This document shows, one piece after another, positions 8,138 through 14,889 of a stretch of DNA of 64,000 bases. The stretch comes from Hyphomicrobiales bacterium (GTDB taxonomy: Bacteria > Pseudomonadota > Alphaproteobacteria > Rhizobiales > Beijerinckiaceae). Position 1 is the stretch's first letter. Every line of letters starts with the position of its first letter. The DNA is taken from the NCBI GenBank assembly GCA_930633495.1, contig CAKNFJ010000001.1, positions 806,001 to 870,000 of the forward strand, in the 5' to 3' direction. The notes below the pieces were generated by a model that worked only from the letters and a program-made list of their open reading frames with translations, made no database searches and was not told the origin of the DNA. The translations under genes and the position numbers were made by a program.

Positions 8138-8806
8138 TCAGTGATCGTGGGAATGGCCCTTGTGGCCATGCGCGGCGCCATGCCCGTGGCCATGGTCGTG
8201 ATGATCGTGATCATGGCCGCAGCCGCAACCCTCGCCATGGGCGTGGTGATGCTCGTGCTTGTGCTCATGCGCATGATCGTGACCATGGTGCTGATGATCG
8301 TGGTCATGACCATGGTCATGACCATGGTCGTGGTGATGATGGGCGTGCCCGCAGCCGCAATCGTCGCCATGAGCGTGGTGGTGGACCTCCGGCTCGGGCT
8401 GGAACGGGCGCTCGACCGCCGTCATCGCACAGCCCTGCCCGCGCACCAGCTCGGCAAGAGCGGGATCGTTGGGCACATAGAGCGCCTCGGGCGTCATTTC
8501 CGCCGGAACGTGATGGCCGCCGAGGTGCCAGGCAAGGCGCACCAGCCGCAGCGGGTTTTCGGCACGGACTTCCAGCAGGCTTTCCGGCGCGGCCTTGACC
8601 TGCACAAGTCGCCCGTCCTCCAGCTTCAGCGCGTCGCCGTCGTTCAGCGCCGCCGGCTTGTCGAGGGCGATCGCGAATTCCAGGCCGCCCATGGCCGTCA
8701 CAGTGACGCCGTCGATCCCGCGCTCACGATGGCCGAGGCTCAGCGTATCGACAACGCGCTCGGCACGGACGGCGGCCTTGCGAAGGACGGAAGTGGCGCG
8801 AAGCAT
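8138..8806 (-). CDS. ureE: Urease accessory nickel chaperone UreE with long His-rich tail
   Basis: UreE is a cytoplasmic nickel metallochaperone for urease maturation. The first 140 residues match UreE (an RGIDGV-type turn, the beta-rich N-domain, then the AWHLGGHHVPAE metal-site strand). The last 81 residues are about 38 His with many Asp and Gly and two CGCG motifs, far longer than the usual His tail. The start may be ATG 8806 or 8821, since neither has a strong ribosome-binding site. No other urease gene is in the window, so it is separated from any ure operon here. The repetitive CATGATCATGG-type codons make this tail prone to length change. Confidence 0.9.
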   Translation of the reverse strand: MLRATSVLRKAAVRAERVVDTLSLGHRERGIDGVTVTAMGGLEFAIALDKPAALNDGDALKLEDGRLVQVKAAPESLLEVRAENPLRLVRLAWHLGGHHVPAEMTPEALYVPNDPALAELVRGQGCAMTAVERPFQPEPEVHHHAHGDDCGCGHAHHHHDHGHDHGHDHDHQHHGHDHAHEHKHEHHHAHGEGCGCGHDHDHHDHGHGHGAAHGHKGHSHDH

Positions 8807-8916
8807 ATCTGGCGATCCCATGGCTGAGGCCGGAGCACGGAGCTCCGGGCCCGGATCGCAGCTTAGTAGCATAAACCGGAGGCCGCGCTACCAAGCTCTC
8901 GGCATCGTGGCCAGCC

Positions 8917-9954
8917 TCAGCGCGGCAGCGCCTTGACCTCCGTGTCGAACTTCTTGAGCAGGCGCGAACGCTCGGCCGGCGAGCCCCAGCGCGGGGTGTC
9001 ATAGTCGATCAGCTTCATTTCGGCGAATTTCGGCGCGTCCGGCGAGAGCAGCGAATTCTTGTTCGACGGGATCGAGTTGATCTTCAGCTTCGCGTTGATG
9101 TTCTGGGCATCGGGCGAGAGCGTGAAATCGACGAATTTGCGCGCGGCTTCGGGGTTCTTGCCGCCCTTGATGACCGAGACCGAGCCCGTCTCGTAGCCGG
9201 TTCCCTCGCAGGGAGCGACCGTCTCGATCGGGGCGCCCTGCAGCTTCTGCGTCAGCATGTCGTGGATGAAGGCGATGCCGACCGCCGTCTCGCCCAGCGC
9301 CGTCGCCTTCACCGGCGCGATGCCGGACTTGGTGTACTGGCTGATGTTCTTGTGCAGGCTCTTGAGGAATTCGAAGCCCTTCTCCTCGCCGAGGCGCTGC
9401 ACGGTGGTCGCCAGGAAGACATAGGCCGTTCCCGAGGAGCTGGGATCGGCGATCTGAACCTCGTCGCGCAGCTTCGGATCGAGCAGGTCGGCCCAGCATT
9501 TTGGCGCGGCGATGCCCTTCTTCTTCAGGACTTCGGTGTTGTAGCCGATGCCGAGCGCGCCGAGATAGATGCCGTTGGTGCGGAACTTGGACTGCTCGGC
9601 ATGGCGCTGCGCCCAGTCATGCAGCTCCGGCAGCTTCGGCGACTTGTACTCGTCGAGCAGGCCTTCATCGGCCGCCTGGAGATGCGGCTCGCCCGGCCCG
9701 CCCCACCAGACGTCGCCGCGCGGATTGCTCGCCTCGGCCTTGACCTGGGCATAGACCTCGCCGGTGCTCTTGCGCACCATCGAGACCTTGATGCCGGTCG
9801 CCTTCTCGAACATCGCCGCGCCCTCGCGGCACTGCTCCTCGAGGATCGAGCAATAGACCGTGACCTGGCCCTGGGCGCGAGCCGGCACGGCAGCCCCCGA
9901 AAGCATGAGGCCGGCAACCAGCGCGCCGGCCGGCGCGAAACGCCAAGCAACCAT
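8917..9954 (-). CDS. Iron(III)-type ABC transporter periplasmic binding protein
   Basis: This is a 345-residue exported protein. A hydrophobic signal peptide ends near PARAQGQ, then comes VTVYCSILEEQCREGAAMFEKATGIKV, the start typical of the FutA/AfuA/FbpA type-2 binding fold. The ATG at 9954 is preferred over 9960 because GGGAGG sits six bases before 9954 but directly abuts 9960. No permease or ATPase accompanies it, so its membrane partner must be encoded elsewhere. Ferric iron or a small organic anion is likely; the ligand residues are not obvious enough to decide. Confidence 0.82.
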   Translation of the reverse strand: MVAWRFAPAGALVAGLMLSGAAVPARAQGQVTVYCSILEEQCREGAAMFEKATGIKVSMVRKSTGEVYAQVKAEASNPRGDVWWGGPGEPHLQAADEGLLDEYKSPKLPELHDWAQRHAEQSKFRTNGIYLGALGIGYNTEVLKKKGIAAPKCWADLLDPKLRDEVQIADPSSSGTAYVFLATTVQRLGEEKGFEFLKSLHKNISQYTKSGIAPVKATALGETAVGIAFIHDMLTQKLQGAPIETVAPCEGTGYETGSVSVIKGGKNPEAARKFVDFTLSPDAQNINAKLKINSIPSNKNSLLSPDAPKFAEMKLIDYDTPRWGSPAERSRLLKKFDTEVKALPR

Positions 9955-10100
9955 CGTCATCCTCCCGAACGGATTCGTTTGCCGACGAAGAAACCGGCGG
10001 GAGGGAGGGGAGTCAAGCGAAGGGCGCGGGCACCGGCCTATCGGCGCGGTTGTGAGCAACAGAGCGCGGCTCTGATGCGCCACGCTTCACAGAAACGCGC

Positions 10101-10189
10101 GTCATCCCGGACGCAGCGAAGCGGAGATCCGGGATCCATCGTAGAGCGCAGCGCCCTTCGATGGATCCCGGGCCGAGCCCGGGATGACG
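10101..10189. repeat. REP-like palindromic repeat (GTCATCCCGG variant)
   Basis: GTCATCCCGG at 10101 pairs with CCGGGATGAC at 10179-10188, with a nested palindrome GGGATCCATCG / CGATGGATCCC inside. It belongs to the same class of two-hairpin intergenic repeats found at 14705, 20099, 51552 and 55526. It lies between two minus-strand genes and overlaps no coding region. Confidence 0.8.
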
Positions 10190-10216
10190 GCGTGGTTCCA
10201 CAGACAATTAAGGGGC

Positions 10217-11104
10217 CTAATTCTCACCTTCCGGCTTCTCAGGCGAAGGAGCCGCCAGCGCCTCGGCCGGCTTCGCGCGCTTCTTCTTGGCCGCCGGTTT
10301 CTTGCGGCGCTTCGGCCGCGCCTTCGGCAATTGCGCTTCCTGCAGCATTTCGAGCTGGACCTGCTGGATCTCGGCGAGGCGCTGCCATTGCCGGGTGACG
10401 AGATGGTCCATCTTTTCGTGCAGATGCCGGATTTCGAGCTCGGCCTTGAGATTGACCTGGTAATCGTTGAGCGAACGCAGCCGATCTTTCGATTCCTGCC
10501 GCTTCTGGCTCATCATGATGATCGGCGCCTGCACGGCGGCGAGGCAGGACAGCACGAGGTTCAGCAGGATGAAGGGATAGGGATCGAAGGCCTTCATGTC
10601 GCCCAAGACGGCGTTGATCGCCATCCAGACCAGCAGCACAACCCCGAAACTGATCAGGAAGGCCCAGGAGCCGCCGAAACTGGCGAGATTGTCCGAGAAG
10701 CGCTCGCCTAGCGTGCGATGCTCTTCGAAATCGTCCTCGGTGTTCTCGGCGATGGTTTCCTGCCGGGCGATGCTTTCGGCGACCTCGCGGTCGAGATCGG
10801 AATATTCGCCGTGCTCCTCGCGCAGGATCTCCTCGACATAGCGCGTGCGGTAGCGCGCCAGTTCCTTCAGGCTGATCAGCGCGTGGTCCGGCAAATCGGG
10901 AAAGTCGGCGCGAATATGGTCGACGAGAGCCGGACGCAACGTGCCGATCTCGATCAGATTCCGGCGCGCCATCTCCTGCCCGCTGATGGCGCAGACGCCG
11001 CGCTTCTTGCCGGCCGAGCCGGCGACGTTCGCCTTATCGGCCAGGGTCGCGAGAGAGGCCGACGGCGCCTCCGCGACCCGATCCTCATCCTGTTCCTGTG
11101 TCAT
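10217..11104 (-). CDS. DUF1003 membrane protein
   Basis: This is a 295-residue protein of unknown function. Two hydrophobic helices in the middle (SWAFLISFGVVLLVWMAINAV and PYPFILLNLVLSCLAAVQAP) with the motif IIMMSQKRQ directly after are diagnostic of DUF1003. The N-terminal half holds a CxxSG-type segment (CAISGQEM) and charged helices. The C-terminus is very Lys/Arg/Pro/Ala-rich (about residues 255-285). The ATG at 11104 is preferred, since upstream codons to 11266 are not family-like. It stands alone between repeat-bearing intergenic regions. Confidence 0.82.
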   Translation of the reverse strand: MTQEQDEDRVAEAPSASLATLADKANVAGSAGKKRGVCAISGQEMARRNLIEIGTLRPALVDHIRADFPDLPDHALISLKELARYRTRYVEEILREEHGEYSDLDREVAESIARQETIAENTEDDFEEHRTLGERFSDNLASFGGSWAFLISFGVVLLVWMAINAVLGDMKAFDPYPFILLNLVLSCLAAVQAPIIMMSQKRQESKDRLRSLNDYQVNLKAELEIRHLHEKMDHLVTRQWQRLAEIQQVQLEMLQEAQLPKARPKRRKKPAAKKKRAKPAEALAAPSPEKPEGEN

Positions 11105-11287
11105 TCCCTGCCCATCATAGCGTCCGGTGTCTTCCGCAGATTGCACCTGATCCCGGTGCGGATACCAGCACCCGAAAAAGCCGGGCCAATGGCAACCGCC
11201 ATCAAAACGAGAGTGCCCGGCGAGGCAGCTTGCCTCTCCGGGCTCATGGTCGTCGCAAGGCCGCAAGCGGCCTCCCGAGGCGAGACT

Positions 11288-11611
11288 TCAGGCCTTCAGC
11301 TTCTCGTCGTCGTCTTCACCTTCCTCGTCATCCTCCGCGGATTCCGCGTCCGCGTCGTCATCCTCGTCTTCGTCCTCTTCCTCGGCATCGAGGTCGAGAT
11401 ATTCGTAGCCGAAGACGATCTCGCCGGTTTCAGGATCGAAGGCGCTGACCGAGGAATCCTCGAAGGCCTGGATCAGCATTTCGGCTTCGTCCGGCCCATC
11501 GACGTCGAAACGGCGCGACGCTTCCTCGCCATCGGCCTTGACCACGAGCTCGATCGACCAGCCCCGCCCCGTGGTATCGTAGATGCATTTCAGGCCCTGG
11601 ATCGCCAGCAT
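11288..11611 (-). CDS. Hypothetical small protein with acidic tail
   Basis: This is a 107-residue protein I do not recognise. The first 70 residues look like a compact beta-rich domain (IQGLKCIYDTTGRGWSIELVV) ending in a GEIVFGYEYLDLD segment. The last 35 are almost wholly Asp and Glu. AGGAGAG seven bases before the ATG at 11611 supports this start. It is 183 bases from the DUF1003 gene in the same direction. The acidic tail suggests interaction with basic partners or metal, but no function is claimed. Confidence 0.6.
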   Translation of the reverse strand: MLAIQGLKCIYDTTGRGWSIELVVKADGEEASRRFDVDGPDEAEMLIQAFEDSSVSAFDPETGEIVFGYEYLDLDAEEEDEDEDDDADAESAEDDEEGEDDDEKLKA

Positions 11612-11738
11612 GGTGCTCTCTCCTGAGGTTGATCCGCGCGCCAATGCGCGCCGGGTCAGATGCCCGAGCCGCATGACGGCTGCGCGACGCCGGGGGCCGG
11701 AACTCGTGAGCACAGCTCCCGCGCCTCGCGTTCAAGCG

Positions 11739-11765
11739 ATTCTCGGGTCAAGCCCGAGAATGACG
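11739..11765. repeat. Short REP-like palindrome
   Basis: ATTCTCGGG-TCAAG-CCCGAGAAT followed by GACG is a single hairpin unit of the family found doubled at 14705 and 55526. It lies between the small acidic protein and the PfkB kinase gene. Confidence 0.75.
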
Positions 11766-11788
11766 CAGGGTCGTGCTTGCGGAGGGAA

Positions 11789-12685
11789 CTAGCTTCCGGC
11801 CTCAGCCAGAAACCGCTCGACTTCGTCGCGCCGCGGAGCGCCGCTGCGGCCGCCGAAACGGGTGCATTTGATCGCCGCCGCCGCCGAGGCAAAGCGTATC
11901 GCAGCTTCCTCGCCCTGCCCCTCAGCCAGCGCCAGCGCAAAAGCACCATGCCAGACATCGCCGGCGCCGAGCGTATCCACGGTCTCGACGGCGAAGGCTG
12001 GGCTATGACGGACCTCCCCCTCGCGCACGAAGAGCACGCCATCCTTGCCGAGCGTCACCGCCAGCCAGGTCGGCACGCCGGCCGCCACCTTGGCGAGCCC
12101 CATCCACGCATCGTCCTCGCCGGAGATCTCGCGCAGGGCCTGCTGGCTGAAGGCGACGTGGCTCGCGGTTCCGACGAGATCCGGGTGCGGCGGCTTGCGA
12201 TCGCCGTCGAGCACTCCGGGCACGCCGGCGGCGCGGGCGAGCTTCAGCGCTGCCAGCGCGCCCTCCCCCCAGCGCGTATCGGCGAGGACCGCACCCGCTC
12301 CTTCCGGCAAGCGCGTGGGGAGCCAGCCGGCATCCTCCGGCATCGCCGGATCGGAGTGCGAGATCACCATGCGCTCACCCTCGGCATCGACCAGGATGGC
12401 CGAGACCGGAGAGGTCAGGCCGGCGACGCGCCGGGCGAAGCCGGTATCGACGCCTTCAGCCTTCAGCCCGGCGACGATCTGGTCGCCGGTCAGGTCGTCG
12501 GCGAGGCGGGTCGCCAGCCAGCAGGCGCCACCCAGACGCGCGATCGCGACCGAGGCATTGCCGGCGCAACCGCCACCGACCACGGCAAGCCCGCGCGAGC
12601 GATATTTCTCGCCGCGCGTCGGCATGGTCTCGACGCTGTAGACATAGTCGAGCGTGGCGATGCCGAGGCAGAAGACGCCGGCCAA
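11789..12685 (-). CDS. PfkB-family carbohydrate kinase
   Basis: This is a 298-residue sugar kinase of the ribokinase fold. It shows the N-terminal glycine motif VGGGCAGNASVAIARLG (about residues 36-52) and the C-terminal catalytic signature DTLGAGDVWHGAFA, with the catalytic Asp near residue 250. These are the two PfkB signatures. The substrate cannot be named; ketohexose, ribose or a sugar acid are all possible. It starts four bases after gloA stops, so the two are almost certainly co-transcribed. Confidence 0.88.
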   Translation of the reverse strand: MAGVFCLGIATLDYVYSVETMPTRGEKYRSRGLAVVGGGCAGNASVAIARLGGACWLATRLADDLTGDQIVAGLKAEGVDTGFARRVAGLTSPVSAILVDAEGERMVISHSDPAMPEDAGWLPTRLPEGAGAVLADTRWGEGALAALKLARAAGVPGVLDGDRKPPHPDLVGTASHVAFSQQALREISGEDDAWMGLAKVAAGVPTWLAVTLGKDGVLFVREGEVRHSPAFAVETVDTLGAGDVWHGAFALALAEGQGEEAAIRFASAAAAIKCTRFGGRSGAPRRDEVERFLAEAGS

Positions 12686-12689
12686 AGCC

Positions 12690-13139
12690 TCACCAGCTCC
12701 CGGTGTTCGGCATGCTCGCCCACGGCTCGGCCGGGGGCTTCGGATCGCCCTTCTGAAGCAATTCGATCGAGATGTTGTCGGGCGAGCGGATGAAGGCCAT
12801 GTTGCCGTCGCGCGGTGGACGGTTGATGGTGACGCCGGCCTTCATCAGCTTGTCGCAGGTCGCGTAGATATCGTCGACCTCATAGGCGAGATGACCGAAA
12901 TTGCGACCGCCAGTATAGGTTTCCGGGTCCCAGTTATAGGTCAGCTCCAGCGTCGGCCTTCCGCGCGAGGCGCCGGCCTTCGCCTCGGCCAGGTCGTCGG
13001 TCGCAGCGAGGAAGACCAGCGTGAAGCGGCCCTTCTCGTTCTCGATGCGACGGGTTTCGACCATGCCGAACTTGTTGACGTAGAAATCCAGCGCCTGATC
13101 CAGATCGGTCACGCGCACCATGGTGTGGAGATAACGCAT
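12690..13139 (-). CDS. gloA: Glyoxalase I (lactoylglutathione lyase)
   Basis: This is a 149-residue enzyme that converts the methylglyoxal-glutathione hemithioacetal to S-lactoylglutathione. It begins [20 protein letters not shown] with the metal-binding His near residue 5, and has the paired glyoxalase motifs [13 protein letters not shown] and ISIELLQKG with the metal Glu. GAGGAAAG precedes the ATG. It lies immediately upstream of the PfkB kinase and is divergent from the CDF transporter. The roughly 15-residue C-terminal extension beyond LLQKG is slightly longer than in the E. coli enzyme. Confidence 0.92.
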   Translation of the reverse strand: MRYLHTMVRVTDLDQALDFYVNKFGMVETRRIENEKGRFTLVFLAATDDLAEAKAGASRGRPTLELTYNWDPETYTGGRNFGHLAYEVDDIYATCDKLMKAGVTINRPPRDGNMAFIRSPDNISIELLQKGDPKPPAEPWASMPNTGSW

Positions 13140-13244
13140 CGTCTTTCCTCGTTGAGGGGCGGCAGGGTTGATCCATTCGCCAAATCAGGCAAGAGCATCG
13201 ACGCTCCAGACGAACTCGCCAAGACACCGCGACCAGGACGAGCC

Positions 13245-14690
13245 ATGACCACAACGCAAGACGGGCCGGCAACGGCGCCGCCGGAGCGCGCCACCCCAGC
13301 CCAGATTGCGCAGATCAAGCAACGCGCCGCCATCCTCTCGGTGATGGCGACCATCCTGCTCACTGCGGCAAAAATCGTCGGCGCCATCATCTCCGGCTCG
13401 CTCGCTTTGCTCACGGATGCGCTGCAGGGGCTGGTCGATGTCGGCTCGACGCTGTTCACCTGGTTCGCCGTGCGCGCGTCGGACAAGCCGGCCGACGAGG
13501 AGCACCATTACGGCCATGGCAAGGTCGAGGCACTCGCCGCGCTGGTCGAGACCGCGATCCTGTTCACGCTGGCCGGCGCGATCCTGTGGGAGGCCGGCAA
13601 CCGGCTGTGGACCAACGTCATCGAGCATGTCCAGGTCACGCCGCTCGTCATCGGCGTGCTGGTGCTCTCGATGATCGTCGACGCCATCCGCTGGCGCTCG
13701 CTGACGAAGGTCGCCAAGGAGACCGGCAGCGAGGCGCTGGCCGGTGAAGCCACGCATTTTTCGGCCGACTTCATCGGCTCGACGCTGGTGCTCGTCGGCC
13801 TCGTCGGAGTCTGGTACGGCTTCGAGCGGGCCGACACCGCCGCCGCCTTCGCCATCGCGGCCTATACCGCGTTCTCGGCTTACCGGCTGGCCCGCCGCGT
13901 CCTCGACACGCTGATGGACACCGCTCCCGAGGGTGTCGGCGAGAGACTGCGCGAGGCGGCGCGGCGCGTGCCGGGCGTGGTCGGCATCAACTGGCTCAGG
14001 GTCCGGCCGGCGGGCGGGCGCGTCCATGGCGAGATCGGCATCAGCGTCTCGCGCACGCTGCCGCTCGAACGCGTCACCGCGATTAAGGCCGAGCTCGGCG
14101 AGGCCCTGCGGAGGATCGAGCCGGATTCCGAGATCACGATCACCGCCGATCCGGTGCAGGTCGACGACGAGACGGTGCTGGAACGCGTGCTGCTGATCGC
14201 GCTCAAGCTCAGGATTCCGGTGCATCACGTCACCGTCCACAGCATCGGCGAGAAGCTTTCGGTCAGCCTCGACATGGAAGTCGACGCCGAACTGCCCCTC
14301 GGCGAGGCCCATGAAATCGCAACCCGGCTCGAAAACGCGATCCGGGCTGAGTTCGGCGGCCAGACCGAGGTCGAGACCCATATCGAGCCGATGGAGACAG
14401 GCCAGCCCGCCGGTCACAACGCCGCCTGGGAGACGGTCGAGGACATCGGCAAGGCGCTCGCCGGCGAAGCCGCGACGCTGGCCGGGCCGATCCACGACAT
14501 CCACAGCGTGCGCGTGCGCCAGACGGCCAAGGGGCTCGTGGTCAACTATCACTGCCGCGTCGACCCGACGCTCGACGTCGCGGCCGTCCACGACGCGGTC
14601 GATGCGATCGAGCGGGCGGTCCGTATCGCACGCCCGCAGGTCTGCCGGCTGGTGAGCCATGCGGAACCGGCGGTTTCGGCGGGGAACTGA
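13245..14690 (+). CDS. CDF-family divalent cation exporter with duplicated cytoplasmic domain
   Basis: This is a 481-residue cation diffusion facilitator (FieF/MamM type). Six membrane helices span about residues 25-230, with metal-site signatures HHYGHGK near residue 88 and HFSADFIGS (HxxxD). A normal CDF ends about 300 residues in; this one has a further 180 residues that read as a second ferredoxin-like cation-binding domain (VHHVTVHSIGEKLSVSLDMEVD and HDIHSVRVRQTAKG). The ATG at 13245 is used because the upstream frame, to 12654, is antisense to gloA. Substrate likely zinc, iron or manganese. Confidence 0.88.
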   Translation: MTTTQDGPATAPPERATPAQIAQIKQRAAILSVMATILLTAAKIVGAIISGSLALLTDALQGLVDVGSTLFTWFAVRASDKPADEEHHYGHGKVEALAALVETAILFTLAGAILWEAGNRLWTNVIEHVQVTPLVIGVLVLSMIVDAIRWRSLTKVAKETGSEALAGEATHFSADFIGSTLVLVGLVGVWYGFERADTAAAFAIAAYTAFSAYRLARRVLDTLMDTAPEGVGERLREAARRVPGVVGINWLRVRPAGGRVHGEIGISVSRTLPLERVTAIKAELGEALRRIEPDSEITITADPVQVDDETVLERVLLIALKLRIPVHHVTVHSIGEKLSVSLDMEVDAELPLGEAHEIATRLENAIRAEFGGQTEVETHIEPMETGQPAGHNAAWETVEDIGKALAGEAATLAGPIHDIHSVRVRQTAKGLVVNYHCRVDPTLDVAAVHDAVDAIERAVRIARPQVCRLVSHAEPAVSAGN

Positions 14691-14704
14691 CGCGATCCTG
14701 GTCA

Positions 14705-14806
14705 TCATTCTCGGGCGGAGCGAAGCGCAGACCCGAGAATCTCTTTCCGAAGGGGGGCTCTGAGCCTCCTTGTCATGAGATGCTCGGGTCAAGCCCGAGC
14801 ATGACG
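14705..14806. repeat. REP-like double-hairpin repeat
   Basis: A left hairpin (TCATTCTCGGG ... CCCGAGAAT) and a right hairpin (ATGCTCGGG-TCAAG-CCCGAGCAT-GACGG) sit about 50 bases apart. The same arrangement recurs almost unchanged at 55526-55629. It lies between the CDF gene and pepN and contains no gene. Confidence 0.82.
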
Positions 14807-14889
14807 GCCGCTTTGCATCATGGCGCTTGTTTCCATACCGCGCCGGCATGCTCTAGAAACACCCCCTGACCTTCGCCATCAGGGATTCC

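Noticed and set aside
8150..8390. CRISPR-like or tandem repeat array
   Set aside because: The short ATGGTCATGAC-type repetition encodes the His-rich UreE tail in frame; there are no spacers or direct repeats of CRISPR length.
8141..8827. Met/Val-rich plus-strand frame opposite ureE, looking like a membrane protein
   Set aside because: The hydrophobic Met/Val pattern is the complement of the CAT-GAC His/Asp repeats of the UreE tail, not a genuine membrane protein.
12654..13244. N-terminal extension of the CDF transporter by 197 residues
   Set aside because: The extension is antisense to gloA, and the membrane domain starts shortly after the ATG at 13245.
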